A stretch of DNA of 64,000 nt from Bacteroidales bacterium (GCA_017561885.1 JAFZBF010000041.1:90218-154217), one strand, 5' to 3'. Counted from the first letter of the stretch, positions 44,248-53,690 are shown. Notes: generated by a model not told the origin, from the sequence alone. Numbers and translations: made by a program.

Positions 44248-44683
44248 AATCGCGCATCCCGTCAGGAATGTTGCCGGCGGCTATCTGGGCGATAGTGTCG
44301 GTGACAGTATCAATGAAAGGCTGAAGGCGGTTGCCTATCATCATCCTGAGCATGGTGTTCAGCTCGGTGTTCAGCTCGATATGGAAATCCGTGGCTCCGT
44401 CTTTTTCGACGGCCGGGTCGAAATGAAGGCTGAACTGGAACGGGAAGGGAGACTGTCCCATCTGCTCGAAGACAAGGGTGTTGAACGGAATCCTCTGGGT
44501 AAGCTTCATGCCGAATTCCATTCCCATAGTCTTCACCATGACGGAATCCTGTGTCATCTCCACCATATTCCGCTTGTCCTCGGGCAGCCTGTCAGCAATG
44601 CTCTCAAGATTCGAGAAGCGGCTGTACAGCATTATCGGCTGCTGGTCGAGGAATATGGTCTTGCCTACGACGTGCTGACCCAT
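44237..44683 (-). CDS. SRPBCC-like (START/polyketide cyclase fold) protein
   Basis: A 148-residue soluble protein with the helix-grip pattern of SRPBCC proteins: an N-terminal strand (GKTIFLDQQPIMLYSRFSNLESI), an alternating sheet (MEFGMKLTQRIPFNTLVFEQ, PFQFSLHFDPA) and a long C-terminal helix (NTMLRMMIGNRLQPFIDTVTDTIAQIA). In other Bacteroidales a similar gene lies directly after pyrE. Ligand unknown. Three bases separate it from pyrE; it overlaps the methyltransferase start by 11 bp. Confidence 0.78.
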   Translation of the reverse strand: MGQHVVGKTIFLDQQPIMLYSRFSNLESIADRLPEDKRNMVEMTQDSVMVKTMGMEFGMKLTQRIPFNTLVFEQMGQSPFPFQFSLHFDPAVEKDGATDFHIELNTELNTMLRMMIGNRLQPFIDTVTDTIAQIAAGNIPDGMRDYVV

Positions 44684-44686
44684 CTG

Positions 44687-45319
44687 CTATTTCCCCCAGT
44701 TTTCCGGTTTGAACCGCCAGTCTCTCAGCACGCTCATCTCAGATTCGTTGATATAGCTGCTTTCGCCGGCCACCTGGATGAGGGTATCGTAATCGGTAAG
44801 TGTATACAGAGTAATATTGGCCTCTTCAAATGCCTTGCGTGCCTTGGTGAAGTTATAAGAGAATATGGCCACCATACCTTCCACCATACCGCCTTTCTGG
44901 GTAACAGCCTGAACTGAGGCCAGAGAACTCATGCCTGTAGATATCAGGTCTTCGATCACCACTATGCTGGCGCCTTTCTCGAAGACACCTTCTATCTGAG
45001 ACCCGGTGCCGTGGTCTTTCGGTTTCGGACGGATATATATAAGCGGCAGACCCATCCTGTCCGCTACGATGGCACCGATAGCTATGGCCCCTGTGGCCAC
45101 TGCAGCTATTACATCAACTTTCTTGAACTGTTCCCTGATGATCTCTTCCAGACGTTCTGCAATGAATGTGCGGACGACAGGATATGACAAAAGCTTGCGG
45201 TTGTCGCAATAAATGGGAGACTTCAGGCCCGAAGCCCAGGTAAAAGGCTCTTCGGTGTTCAATTCCACAGCCTTGACATCCAACAAAGCGGCTGCGACTC
45301 TTTTTTCCAGATTATCCAT
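44687..45319 (-). CDS. pyrE: Orotate phosphoribosyltransferase
   Basis: A 210-residue OPRTase. I use ATG 45319 (MDNLEKRVAAALL); the longer start at 45346 would sit almost on the predicted transcription start. The PRPP loop IVVIEDLISTGMSS, FTWASGLKSPIYCDNRKLLSYP and IRPKPKDHGTGSQIEG (flexible loop) are diagnostic. It makes OMP from orotate and PRPP in pyrimidine synthesis. First gene of the pyrE / SRPBCC / methyltransferase operon. Confidence 0.95.
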   Translation of the reverse strand: MDNLEKRVAAALLDVKAVELNTEEPFTWASGLKSPIYCDNRKLLSYPVVRTFIAERLEEIIREQFKKVDVIAAVATGAIAIGAIVADRMGLPLIYIRPKPKDHGTGSQIEGVFEKGASIVVIEDLISTGMSSLASVQAVTQKGGMVEGMVAIFSYNFTKARKAFEEANITLYTLTDYDTLIQVAGESSYINESEMSVLRDWRFKPENWGK

Positions 45320-45351
45320 ATTTATAACATCTGCATTCTTGCGCATCTTTG

Positions 45352-45378
45352 TAAAGATAAGAATAAATTTTAAATTTG
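45352..45378. promoter_or_regulatory. Divergent promoters of pyrE and a NUDIX gene
   Basis: Minus-strand TATCTTTA (45359-45352) for pyrE and plus-strand TAAATTTG (45371-45378) for the NUDIX gene, back to back within 27 bp. Confidence 0.6.
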
Positions 45379-45403
45379 GTGACTATTTAAAGCTTGTATT
45401 GAA

Positions 45404-45883
45404 ATGCATAAAGTATACATCGGCAAAGAATGTATCACACTTGCTGATGACCGTGAGCTTGAATTGTTCAGCGCCCCTTACCATCAGATAGTCGCAGCAG
45501 GAGGCCTGGTGGAAAACTCTGCAGGGGAGTGCCTTATGATATTCCGTCGCAATTGCTGGGACCTTCCCAAGGGAAAGCAAGAGCCCGGAGAGGACATTGT
45601 AACCTGCGCTCTGCGCGAGGTCGGTGAAGAAACCGGACTTAGCAACATTTCGGCCGGCAGCCTTATATGCGTTACTCATCACTGCTATATTTTTCAGGAT
45701 GTCGAATGCATAAAGCATACCTGGTGGTACCGTATGCGCTATGAAGGCTCTGAAAAACTTGTTCCCCAGGCGGAGGAGCAGATCGAAAAGGCAGAGTGGA
45801 TAGCGAGGAACAACCTTGCGCCGAAGCTGGCGAACACCTACCCTTCTATCAGGGAGGTATTCATGAGGGCATATAACGGCTAA
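45404..45883 (+). CDS. NUDIX hydrolase
   Basis: A 159-residue NUDIX protein. The box is complete: G-KQEPG-E-DIVTCAL-REVGEETGL. It begins MHKVYIGKECITL, with IVAAGGLVENSAGECLMIFRRNCWDLPKGK preceding the box. Such short NUDIX proteins in Bacteroidota act on diadenosine polyphosphates or (d)NTPs; the substrate is not determinable here. Convergent with ftsK, overlapping it by 4 bp. Confidence 0.88.
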   Translation: MHKVYIGKECITLADDRELELFSAPYHQIVAAGGLVENSAGECLMIFRRNCWDLPKGKQEPGEDIVTCALREVGEETGLSNISAGSLICVTHHCYIFQDVECIKHTWWYRMRYEGSEKLVPQAEEQIEKAEWIARNNLAPKLANTYPSIREVFMRAYNG

Positions 45884-48393
45884 AGATTGTCCAGCCTCTC
45901 GAGAATTTTGTCGAGGGTGTCGAAATCAGTCACAAGTACAGGACGGGCCTTGCTTCCGTTGAACGGGCCTACTATGCCGGCCGCCTCAAGCTGGTCTATC
46001 AGCCTGCCTGCCTTGTTGTAGCCGATGCCAAGCTTGCGCTGAAGCAGGGAAGTCGAACCCTGCTGGCTCTGCACCACGATCTTCGCCGCATCCTCGAAGA
46101 GCTTGTCGCGCCTGTGAAGGTCTGGAGGGCCTGAAGCTTCTGATTCCTCTTCATCCACGTCAGGCAGGAAGAAGGCATGGTCATAGCCTTTCTGGCCGTT
46201 GATGAACTTGGTGACGCGGTCTACCTCGGCAGTCTCGATAAGGGCGCACTGTACACGGGTGACATCGATGCCGGGATATACCACAAGCATATCGCCGCGG
46301 CCGATGAGCCTGTTGGCGCCGGGCTGGTCGAGGATGGTCTTTGAATCTACTGACGAATATGTCTTGAAAGCTATACGCGAGATGAAGTTGGCCTTGATGG
46401 TACCTGTGATCACGTCGGTGGTAGGCCTCTGGGTCGCGATGACCAGATGGATTCCGACGGCGCGGGCCTTCTGCGCGAGACGGGCTATCGGCTCCTCGAC
46501 TTCCCTTCCGGCAGTCATCAGCAGGTCGGCGAACTCGTCAATCACGACCACGATATACGGCATAAACGCGTGGCCCTTGAGCGGATTCAACTGGCGGCGC
46601 AGGAACTTCTCATTGTATTCCGTAATCTTCCTTTCACCGGCGATACGCAGCAGCTCATAGCGGTTGTCCATCTCGATGCAGAGCGACTTGAGGGTACGCA
46701 CCACCTTGTTCGTATCGGTGATGATCGGTTCTTCCTCATCGGGCAGCTTTGCCAGATAGTGCTTCTCCAGCAGACGGTAGAAATCAAGCTCGACCTTCTT
46801 GGGATCGACCATCACGAACTTGAGTTCGCTCGGATGCTTGGTATAGAGCAGGGAGGTAATGATAGCATTAAGGCCGACGGATTTACCTGTACCTGTAGCA
46901 CCGGCCACGAGCAGGTGAGGCATCCTCGCAAGATCCATGAAGAACGGCTCGCTGGTGACTGTGATACCGAGAGCCACCGGCAGTTCCATCTTTGCGCTCT
47001 GCTCGGCGAACTGGGGCGAATTGAGCACGGCCTTCAGCGGCACGACGCTCGGATGTTCGTTGGCAACCTCGATACCGATGGCGTCGGACAGGGTGAGCAC
47101 CCTGACGCCCTTTGCGCCAAGCGACATAGCTATATCCTCTTCCAGCTTCTTCACCGTGGCGATACGTACGCCTTCCGCAAGACGGATACGGTAAAGAGTG
47201 ACTGTAGGGCCTCTCTTGGCTGTGATGCTCTCGACCTTGATCTTATAGCAGCTGAGGGAGTTTACTATCCGAACCTTGTTCTTCTCAAGTTCTTCGCGGG
47301 ACACTTCATACTGAAGATTGCGGTAATCCTCAAGCAGGTTCATACCCGGGAACGTGTAGTGAGACAGATCAAGACGCGGATCGTATATATGGTCTTTCTC
47401 CTCTTCTGAGAGATTCTCCAGGAAATCGTTATTATCAGTCTCGACCACGAGTTCCACATCGCTGGCTTCCGGTTGTGCAGGCTTGACCGGAGGGGCGACA
47501 ACCTCGGCCACTTTCACCGGTTCCTCGAGTTCTTCGGGCTCCTGGACGAAGAAGTCGTCAGCGTCTATGGGCGCCGGTTCATCTTCGGCCACGGCAGGTT
47601 CGAAGGGATCTTCCTCTTCTTCATCCGAAACGAAAAGTTTCTCGTCGGGAATGTCTGAATCCTCGTCTTCCTCCTCCATCTCGTCTTCGTCTTCCTCTTC
47701 CTCTTCTTCCCCGGCAGGCTGCTCCACAGGCTTCTTTTCCCTGTGGAAAGTATCATATATGAACTTGTCGAACCAGAGGGCGACCTTGCGTGTCAGAAGG
47801 ATGAGCCAGAGGAACAGCAGGAACAGCAGCACGGCACCTGCGCCGAGCCTGCCTGTCATACTGCACAGCCATTCATTGGAAAGATGTCCGTATGAGCCGC
47901 CTGCCCCTGTCGAAAACAGGGTCTCTCCACCGAAGAACGAAGAGATGTAGGCTGCTATCACCGAAAATACGATGCAGCCGAACAGAGAAAGAATGAAAGC
48001 CCTGAAAACCCTGACCTTGCGGATCCTGAAACAGGCGACGGCCAGCAGGCCTATGAAGACCGGAACGAAGAAAGCACCTACACCGAACAGTTTTGCAAAA
48101 AGGAAGTCTGCCCACTGATATCCCAATTTGCCGCAGACATTGTTTGCGCTGACGTACGACTGCCACAACTCGGGATCGGACTTCAGACTCTGGTCCGCAC
48201 TCCAGTTGAAAGCATAGGAGATCAGAGAAGCTGCCGTAAAGATGCAGAATATGGCGAACAGCACGCCCATCACTATCCTGATGATGCTTTTCTGCTCATC
48301 AGACAGCCTTGGACGCTTCACTGCAGCCTTCTTTTTTACAGGCTTCTTCTTTTTCTTGTCGGCGGTTTTCTTTCCTTTTGCTGATGTGGCCAT
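45880..48393 (-). CDS. ftsK: DNA translocase FtsK
   Basis: An 837-residue FtsK/SpoIIIE protein. A Lys-rich N-terminus is followed by four membrane helices (about 40-200), an acidic linker (230-300, EEEEEEDEDEMEEEDEDSD-type), then the motor: alpha domain, Walker A GATGTGKSVGLNA, Walker B YIVVVIDEFADLLM, and the DNA-reading gamma winged helix TSLLQRKLGIGYNKAGRLIDQLEAAGIVG at the end. It pumps chromosome ends to the division site for XerCD resolution. Its start overlaps the DUF4290 stop by 1 bp. Confidence 0.96.
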   Translation of the reverse strand: MATSAKGKKTADKKKKKPVKKKAAVKRPRLSDEQKSIIRIVMGVLFAIFCIFTAASLISYAFNWSADQSLKSDPELWQSYVSANNVCGKLGYQWADFLFAKLFGVGAFFVPVFIGLLAVACFRIRKVRVFRAFILSLFGCIVFSVIAAYISSFFGGETLFSTGAGGSYGHLSNEWLCSMTGRLGAGAVLLFLLFLWLILLTRKVALWFDKFIYDTFHREKKPVEQPAGEEEEEEDEDEMEEEDEDSDIPDEKLFVSDEEEEDPFEPAVAEDEPAPIDADDFFVQEPEELEEPVKVAEVVAPPVKPAQPEASDVELVVETDNNDFLENLSEEEKDHIYDPRLDLSHYTFPGMNLLEDYRNLQYEVSREELEKNKVRIVNSLSCYKIKVESITAKRGPTVTLYRIRLAEGVRIATVKKLEEDIAMSLGAKGVRVLTLSDAIGIEVANEHPSVVPLKAVLNSPQFAEQSAKMELPVALGITVTSEPFFMDLARMPHLLVAGATGTGKSVGLNAIITSLLYTKHPSELKFVMVDPKKVELDFYRLLEKHYLAKLPDEEEPIITDTNKVVRTLKSLCIEMDNRYELLRIAGERKITEYNEKFLRRQLNPLKGHAFMPYIVVVIDEFADLLMTAGREVEEPIARLAQKARAVGIHLVIATQRPTTDVITGTIKANFISRIAFKTYSSVDSKTILDQPGANRLIGRGDMLVVYPGIDVTRVQCALIETAEVDRVTKFINGQKGYDHAFFLPDVDEEESEASGPPDLHRRDKLFEDAAKIVVQSQQGSTSLLQRKLGIGYNKAGRLIDQLEAAGIVGPFNGSKARPVLVTDFDTLDKILERLDNL

Positions 48394-49025
48394 TATGCCT
48401 GGGGTTTTCTCTTTTTCTTGTTGAATCTTCTGTTCTTGTTACCGTTGTTGCCTGAAGAGAATCCGGGGCGGTTGAATTCTCCGGAAACGGGGCCAAGCAC
48501 TATGTCTCTCGGAACCTGCAGCCTGCCTCCCGCAAGCTGCTCCATATCCTGGAAGATGGTCTCGTCAGCCACGCTGTCCTTGTTCCAGATGAGATATTGC
48601 TGGCGCATATACAATGCCAGCAGTCTCATCAGCTCCCTGCGCACTTCCTCTCCCTTGTCACAGTCCACTATCAGGTCTATCATATTCTGGATGTTGCGGC
48701 CGTAGCACGACTTGCGTATCGGTTCGGTGGAATATCCGATAGGATCCGGCTTGCTCTCGTGTTCCTCCTTGACGGGGGCTTCGTACGGGCCGTCCACATC
48801 CAGGTTGTATCCTGAAATGATATAGGCGTGGTCCCAGAGCTTATGCTTGTAATCGGGATAATCCTTCATATGGGGATTGAGCGTGCCCATCACGTTGACG
48901 ACTGCACGTGCCTGCTGAGTACGCTTCTCCCTGTCCTCGATCTCGCACACCTGTTCCAGCATCTTCTGCACATGCCTTCCGTACTCAGGCAATATCAACT
49001 TTTCTCGTTGGGTATTATAATCCAT
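48393..49025 (-). CDS. DUF4290 domain-containing protein
   Basis: A 210-residue cytoplasmic protein of the Bacteroidota-specific DUF4290 family, from ATG 49025 (MDYNTQREKLILPEYGRHVQKM). NPHMKDYPDYKHKLWDHAYIISGY and YGRNIQNMIDLIVDCDKGEEVRRELMRLLALYMRQQYL are the recognised blocks. The C-terminus is Asn/Lys/Arg-rich (NNGNKNRRFNKKKRKPQA), as if binding nucleic acid. Function unknown. Translationally coupled to ftsK, which hints at a division or chromosome role. Confidence 0.88.
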   Translation of the reverse strand: MDYNTQREKLILPEYGRHVQKMLEQVCEIEDREKRTQQARAVVNVMGTLNPHMKDYPDYKHKLWDHAYIISGYNLDVDGPYEAPVKEEHESKPDPIGYSTEPIRKSCYGRNIQNMIDLIVDCDKGEEVRRELMRLLALYMRQQYLIWNKDSVADETIFQDMEQLAGGRLQVPRDIVLGPVSGEFNRPGFSSGNNGNKNRRFNKKKRKPQA

Positions 49026-49041
49026 AGTTAAGATATTTATG

Positions 49042-49060
49042 CAAATATAACTTATCTTTG
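49042..49060. promoter_or_regulatory. Divergent promoters of DUF4290-ftsK and rfbD
   Basis: Minus-strand TATATTTG (49049-49042) and plus-strand TATCTTTG (49053-49060) lie 3 bp apart. Each is 10-17 bp from its start codon, so both leaders are short. Confidence 0.65.
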
Positions 49061-49070
49061 TTTCCGAGAT

Positions 49071-49949
49071 ATGCAAAAAACGAGAAAAGTTCTTGTTACC
49101 GGCGCCTGCGGGCAGTTGGGCAGTGAAATCCGCAGACTGTCTGCAGGAAGCGGCGATTTCATATTCACCGACTATATCGGGACTGAAGACATTCTTTCCC
49201 TCGACATATGCGACCCTGAAACTGTCGCCGCCTGCGTGACCGAGAACTCCGTCGGCACCATCATCAACTGCGCCGCCTACACAAATGTCGAGAAGGCCGA
49301 AGACGAGCCTGAGCTCTGCCGCCGCATCAACTGCGAAGGTGTCGCAGTGCTGGCCGACGCGGCTCTTCAGGCCGGGGTAGCTCTGATCCAGATTTCCACC
49401 GACTTCGTATTCGACGGTGCCAAAGGCTCTCCGTATCTGGAAACCGACGCTCCCTCTCCCCTTTCAGTCTATGGCAGAACGAAAGCCGAGTCTGAATATA
49501 TCGTAATATCCTCCGGAGTTCAGGGAGCCATCATCCGAACGGCCTGGCTGTACTCCCCCTACGGCAGGAATTTCTTGAAGACAATGCTGCATCTTGGCTC
49601 CACACATGAAAGCATAACCGTGGTGGACGACCAGGTAGGCAGCCCCACCTATGCAGCAGACCTGGCGGAAGCGATTCTGATGCTCCTGCCCGTCGCCGGC
49701 CGGAAGAAGGGAGAAATCTATAATTACAGCAATGCCGGAGCCTGCAGCTGGTACGGTTTCGCCAGGGAGATAATGCGGCAGGCAGGACTCCCCTGCGAAG
49801 TGATTCCGGTCACCAGCAGCGAATATCCGCAGAAAGCCGTCCGTCCTGCCTACTCTTATCTGGACAAAACGAAGATTGCCGCCGAGCTTGGGCTCGACGT
49901 ACCGCAGTGGCAGGATTCCCTGAAGAAATGTCTCGAGAGACTTATTTGA
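49071..49949 (+). CDS. rfbD: dTDP-4-dehydrorhamnose reductase
   Basis: A 292-residue RmlD-type short-chain reductase. VLVTGACGQLGSEIR is the nucleotide-binding glycine motif; NCAAYTNVEKAEDEPELC, STDFVFDGAKGSPY and the catalytic YGRTKAESE (YxxxK) follow. The C-terminal block QKAVRPAYSYLDKTKIAAELG is typical of RmlD. It makes dTDP-L-rhamnose for surface polysaccharide. No other rml genes are adjacent. Confidence 0.92.
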   Translation: MQKTRKVLVTGACGQLGSEIRRLSAGSGDFIFTDYIGTEDILSLDICDPETVAACVTENSVGTIINCAAYTNVEKAEDEPELCRRINCEGVAVLADAALQAGVALIQISTDFVFDGAKGSPYLETDAPSPLSVYGRTKAESEYIVISSGVQGAIIRTAWLYSPYGRNFLKTMLHLGSTHESITVVDDQVGSPTYAADLAEAILMLLPVAGRKKGEIYNYSNAGACSWYGFAREIMRQAGLPCEVIPVTSSEYPQKAVRPAYSYLDKTKIAAELGLDVPQWQDSLKKCLERLI

Positions 49950-50118
49950 TCTTGTCCCTTACGAAGAAGTAATAGATCAGCACGCCCAGCCAGCTGCATG
50001 CCAGCAGGATGATGGAGATCAATATCTTCCAGCCGACAGCGATGGTCTTGTTCTTGAAAAGGTCGTATACGCACCAGATGGCAAGGGCTATACCAATGTA
50101 GTAGACGATTTTCATCAT
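49942..50118 (-). CDS. Small membrane protein (58 aa), PLDc_N-like
   Basis: A short frame from ATG 50118 to TAA 49944-49942. Two hydrophobic helices (VYYIGIALAIWCVYDLF and WKILISIILLACSWLGVLIYYFF) are separated by KNKTIAVGWK; the end is VRDKIK. The layout resembles the two-helix PLD-nuclease N-terminal-like or small Bacteroidota membrane proteins. It has its own -7 box and overlaps rfbD by 8 bp at the 3' end. A second ATG at 50115 could be the start. Function unknown. Confidence 0.75.
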   Translation of the reverse strand: MMKIVYYIGIALAIWCVYDLFKNKTIAVGWKILISIILLACSWLGVLIYYFFVRDKIK

Positions 50119-50146
50119 AATTGTAAGGTTTTAGCATTCTTGTTTT

Positions 50147-50154
50147 CAAAGATA
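50147..50154 (-). promoter_or_regulatory. -7 box TATCTTTG for the 58-aa membrane protein
   Basis: Minus-strand TATCTTTG, 29 bp upstream of ATG 50118. This supports the small gene being real. Confidence 0.6.
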
Positions 50155-50166
50155 ATAATAATCCGT

Positions 50167-50182
50167 CAGATTTCCGAATCTG
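50167..50182. promoter_or_regulatory. Inverted repeat CAGATT-TCCG-AATCTG upstream of clpB
   Basis: A 6-bp inverted repeat with a 4-bp centre, 70 bp upstream of clpB. It is not the CIRCE sequence. No TAnnTTTG box precedes clpB, so control may use another sigma factor or this site. Confidence 0.35.
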
Positions 50183-50238
50183 CCATATTGTCAGTTTTCT
50201 CCGCTTGGTGCATTAATTGAGAAGCATAGAAGCACAAA

Positions 50239-50243
50239 AGGAG
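50239..50243 (+). promoter_or_regulatory. Shine-Dalgarno AGGAG deciding the clpB start
   Basis: AGGAG lies 9 bp before ATG 50253. It supports the start of the N-domain-less ClpB and argues against the TTG at 50217. Confidence 0.65.
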
Positions 50244-50252
50244 ATCAACAAT

Positions 50253-52340
50253 ATGAACAACAACAATTTGGAAATGCTTGACAAGTTCGCCGTCAACCTT
50301 AACGAGAGGGCGAAACAAGGCAAACTCGATCCTGTGATAGGCAGGGACGAGCAGATTCGTCGTGTTCTCCAGATCTTGAGCAGAAGGACTAAGAACAACC
50401 CTATTCTCGTTGGAGAACCCGGCGTCGGCAAGACTGCGATTTCGGAAGGCATCGCGCAGCGTATCGTCAACGGCGATGTCCCCGAGAATCTGAAGTCAAA
50501 AAAGATATATTCACTTGATATGGGCGCGCTCATCGCAGGCGCGAAATATCAGGGAGAGTTCGAGGAGAGGCTGAAGGGAGTCATCGAAGCCGTATCCGGA
50601 AGCGACGGCGAGATAATCCTCTTCATCGACGAGATCCACACTCTGGTAGGCGCAGGACGTACGAGCGGAGCGATGGATGCCGCCAACATCCTGAAGCCTG
50701 CCCTGGCAAGGGGTGACCTGAGGGCCATCGGCTCCACCACCCTCGACGAGTACCAGAAATACTTCGAGACTGACAAGGCTCTGGAACGCCGTTTCCAGAT
50801 AGTGATGGTCGACGAGCCTACGCCTGCAGAGTCCATCTCTATCCTGAGGGGCCTCAAGGAGAAATACGAGAACCACCACAAGGTCCGCATCGAAGATGAC
50901 GCCATCATCGCCGCCGTAGAGCTTTCGAACCGTTACATCACCAACCGTTTCCTTCCCGACAAGGCCATCGACCTTATCGACGAGGCGGCCAGCAAGCTGC
51001 GTCTCGAGATGAATTCAGTCCCCGAGCCCATCGACGAGCTCAACCGGAAGATCAAACAGCTGGAGATCGAACGCGAGGCCATCAAACGCGAGGGAGAGTC
51101 GCCGAAACTTGACTCCATCAAGGAACAGCTCGCCACCCTCGGCAAGGAACGCGAAGGGCTTATGGCCCGCTGGGAGAACGAGAAGAGGCTTCTGAAGGAA
51201 ATCCAGGAGAACCGCGACGCTATCGAGAAATACCGCATCGAAGCTGACGACGCTGACCGGAGGGGTGATTACGGCAAGGTCGCCGAACTCCGCTACGGAA
51301 AGATCGGTGCAGCCCAGGATGCTATCAAGAAGCTGTCCGAAGAGAGAGACGCCATCAAGGATCCCATCATCAACGAGTCGGTTTCCGAAGACGACATCGC
51401 CGAAATAGTATCTAAATGGACCGGCATTCCCGTGGCCAAGATGATGGAGAGCGAAAAGGAGAAACTGCTCCGCATGGAGGAAGAACTGCACAAGAGGGTG
51501 ATCGGCCAGGACGAGGCCATATCAGCCGTGTCGAATGCAGTACGCCGCAGCCGTACCGGACTGCAGAACGAGAAGCGGCCGATCGGTTCGTTCCTCTTCC
51601 TCGGTACGACCGGTGTCGGCAAGACCGAGCTCGCCAAGGCGCTTGCAGAGTATCTGTTCAACGACGAGAATATGATTACCCGTATCGATATGAGCGAATA
51701 CCAGGAGCGTCACACCGTGTCGCGTCTGGTCGGAGCGCCTCCGGGATATGTAGGTTATGAAGAAGGCGGTCAGCTCACCGAGGCCGTGCGGCGCAAGCCC
51801 TATTCAGTAGTGCTGCTCGACGAGATCGAGAAAGCCCACCCCGATGTCTTCAACACCCTTCTTCAGGTGCTCGACGACGGCCGTCTGACCGACAACAAGG
51901 GCCGTACGGTGGACTTCAAGAACACCATAATCATTATGACCTCTAATGTGGGAAGCGACGTTATCCAGGACTACATCGCCAAAGGCAAGCCGATGGACAG
52001 CTGCCGTGAGGAAGTCATGGCAATACTGAAAGGCTGCGTACGTCCTGAATTCCTCAACCGTATCGACGAGATCATAATGTTCCAGCCGCTGACAAAGGAC
52101 AACGTCCGCGACATCGTGAACATGCAGCTCGACCAGATCAGGCAGAAAGTCCTGGAGACCGCCAACATCAGGCTGAGCATATCTCCCGAGAAGATCGAAC
52201 AGCTCTGCGAGGACGGCTACGATCCCGCATACGGCGCCCGTCCCATCAAGAGGCTGCTCCAGAGAGAAGTCGTCGACCGTCTTGCCAAGGATATGCTCTC
52301 GGGCAAGGTCGTTCCCGGAATGGAATACGTGCTCTGCTGA
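50253..52340 (+). CDS. clpB: ClpB/Hsp104-type disaggregase lacking the N-terminal domain
   Basis: A 695-residue AAA+ protein, against about 860 for usual ClpB. It begins [20 protein letters not shown], directly at the first AAA module: Walker A GEPGVGKT, Walker [10 protein letters not shown]. The coiled-coil middle domain is present (about 265-385, [18 protein letters not shown] ...). The second AAA module has [32 protein letters not shown] and sensor-2 GARPIKRLL. The roughly 145-residue N-domain that binds substrate is absent; upstream DNA holds the 58-aa gene and no remnant. The GYVGYEEG pore loop is intact, so it should still unfold aggregates with DnaK. ClpC is excluded: no IGF/LGF loop and a full ClpB middle domain. 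Confidence 0.9.
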   Translation: MNNNNLEMLDKFAVNLNERAKQGKLDPVIGRDEQIRRVLQILSRRTKNNPILVGEPGVGKTAISEGIAQRIVNGDVPENLKSKKIYSLDMGALIAGAKYQGEFEERLKGVIEAVSGSDGEIILFIDEIHTLVGAGRTSGAMDAANILKPALARGDLRAIGSTTLDEYQKYFETDKALERRFQIVMVDEPTPAESISILRGLKEKYENHHKVRIEDDAIIAAVELSNRYITNRFLPDKAIDLIDEAASKLRLEMNSVPEPIDELNRKIKQLEIEREAIKREGESPKLDSIKEQLATLGKEREGLMARWENEKRLLKEIQENRDAIEKYRIEADDADRRGDYGKVAELRYGKIGAAQDAIKKLSEERDAIKDPIINESVSEDDIAEIVSKWTGIPVAKMMESEKEKLLRMEEELHKRVIGQDEAISAVSNAVRRSRTGLQNEKRPIGSFLFLGTTGVGKTELAKALAEYLFNDENMITRIDMSEYQERHTVSRLVGAPPGYVGYEEGGQLTEAVRRKPYSVVLLDEIEKAHPDVFNTLLQVLDDGRLTDNKGRTVDFKNTIIIMTSNVGSDVIQDYIAKGKPMDSCREEVMAILKGCVRPEFLNRIDEIIMFQPLTKDNVRDIVNMQLDQIRQKVLETANIRLSISPEKIEQLCEDGYDPAYGARPIKRLLQREVVDRLAKDMLSGKVVPGMEYVLC

Positions 52341-52383
52341 CAGAGCGTGTTGCACAAAGCGCTCACAATCAGCAAAAAATGAT

Positions 52384-52418
52384 AAAGCCATACCCCGAAA
52401 ATGAGGGTATGGCTTTTA
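52384..52418 (+). terminator. Terminator between clpB and queF
   Basis: AAAGCCATACCC (52384-52395) and GGGTATGGCTTT (52405-52416) form a 12-bp stem with a 9-nt loop and flanking A- and T-runs. It can serve clpB and convergent queF alike. Confidence 0.85.
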
Positions 52419-52449
52419 CTTTAACCGCTGCTGCCCAGTCAGTTGCAGA

Positions 52450-52911
52450 TCACGCGTGCGTTGCAAACCGCTGCTCGGCCAGTGCCTCATACTTTGTTCC
52501 GGGCCTGCCGTAGTTGGCGTAGGGATAGATGGAGATGCCGCCCCTGGGAGTGAAGAGTCCGAGGACCTCGATATACTTCGGATCCATCAGAGCGATCAGG
52601 TCCTTCATGATAGTGTTGACACAGTCTTCGTGGAAACCTCCGTGGTTGCGGAAACTTGTGAGATAAAGTTTCAGGGACTTGCTTTCCACCATCTTCACGT
52701 CCGGAATATATGATATCCTTATCTCCGCGAAATCCGGCTGGCCGGTAACGGGGCACAGAGTGGTGAACTCCGGGCAGTTGAAACGCACCCAGTAGTCGTT
52801 GTCCTGATGCTGGTTTTCGAAGGCTTCAAGCACTTCGGGGGCATAGTCCATATGGTATGCCGTCTTGTTGCCGAGGGCGCTGAGCCCCTCTTTCTTCCTG
52901 TCTTCTGCCAT
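52450..52911 (-). CDS. queF: 7-cyano-7-deazaguanine (preQ0) reductase QueF, short type
   Basis: A 153-residue QueF. The nucleophile Cys53 is in [17 protein letters not shown], and the substrate motif ESKSLKLYL follows; [12 protein letters not shown] and [10 protein letters not shown] are family blocks. It reduces preQ0 to preQ1 with NADPH in queuosine synthesis. It follows the precursor-transporter gene with 1 bp between them. Confidence 0.96.
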   Translation of the reverse strand: MAEDRKKEGLSALGNKTAYHMDYAPEVLEAFENQHQDNDYWVRFNCPEFTTLCPVTGQPDFAEIRISYIPDVKMVESKSLKLYLTSFRNHGGFHEDCVNTIMKDLIALMDPKYIEVLGLFTPRGGISIYPYANYGRPGTKYEALAEQRFATHA

Positions 52912-52912
52912 A

Positions 52913-53629
52913 TTATATATCTCTTATCTTGAACGGGTTGTATGAAATGTCGTAGTCATAGGTATCGATGCCTTCGTGAGCCTTCAGCTTCTTCACCAAC
53001 GCGGTGGTCAGAGGGAGGATGATGACTTCATAGAGGGTCTTTACAAGGACCTGTGTGAAGATTATCCCGACTATTCCGGCAAACGGCAGGGTGCCGGCGA
53101 AGGCAATCGGATAGAAGATAACCGAGTCGGCAAACTCACCGCCTAGCGACGAAACTATCGCCCTCGACCAGAAGCTTCGGCCTTCCATCGCAACTTTCAT
53201 CTTCGACATTATCCATGCGTTGATCTGGGAACCGCATATGAAAGCCACGAGCGAAGCGAAGGTTGTGCGGGGCACGAGCCCGAAAAGCTTGTTGAAACTG
53301 TCGGCCACAGGTACGCTCTCGTCATACAGGGGCGCGGGCAGCATAGTCACTATCTGCGCAGCCAGGGCGATGAACGCGCTCAGGATGAATCCTATCCATA
53401 TTACGAGCCTTGCCTTGCGGAAACCGTAGACTTCAGTCAGGCAGTCGTTGATGATGTAGGATATCGGGAAGATTACGACAGCTCCAGAGAGCTGCAGGGG
53501 GAGCGATCCTACGCGCCAGAGACGCGGTACGAAAATGTTCGAGGCGACCAGACAGACGCAGAACGCGGCGGCAAGCCATACGAACGTGACGGAGAGCCGG
53601 GGCTTCTCCATGGTTTTGTTTTCAGTCAT
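52913..53629 (-). CDS. Queuosine precursor transporter (YhhQ/QPT family)
   Basis: A 238-residue membrane protein of the DUF165/YhhQ family, start ATG 53629. Six helices are predicted; [68 protein letters not shown] and [14 protein letters not shown] are the conserved blocks. It imports preQ0/preQ1. It forms an operon with queF, so imported preQ0 could be reduced at once. Confidence 0.93.
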   Translation of the reverse strand: MTENKTMEKPRLSVTFVWLAAAFCVCLVASNIFVPRLWRVGSLPLQLSGAVVIFPISYIINDCLTEVYGFRKARLVIWIGFILSAFIALAAQIVTMLPAPLYDESVPVADSFNKLFGLVPRTTFASLVAFICGSQINAWIMSKMKVAMEGRSFWSRAIVSSLGGEFADSVIFYPIAFAGTLPFAGIVGIIFTQVLVKTLYEVIILPLTTALVKKLKAHEGIDTYDYDISYNPFKIRDI

Positions 53630-53690
53630 CTTACTTGTTTTTATAGTGGTTCCAAGCACACTTGCGGCGGGACAGCCCGTCACTCGGCGG
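53630..53690 (-). promoter_or_regulatory. Structured 5' leader of the queuosine operon
   Basis: The leader RNA can form a CGGG-CUGU-CCCG hairpin (53679-53668) and a CAAG-UGUG-CUUG hairpin (53664-53653). A second CAAG after an A-rich tract (UAUAAAAACAAG, 53637-53634) could pair with the same CUUG. The A-rich 3' half is reminiscent of preQ1-I aptamers, but the GGUUC segment is missing, so I do not call a riboswitch. Confidence 0.35.

Noticed and set aside
50253..52340. ClpC or ClpA instead of ClpB
   Set aside because: The full-length coiled-coil middle domain is present and no ClpP-binding loop is visible.
53630..53690. preQ1 riboswitch
   Set aside because: Only the A-rich 3' half resembles the aptamer; the GGUUC part and the pseudoknot partners are absent. 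Kept as a low-interest leader.
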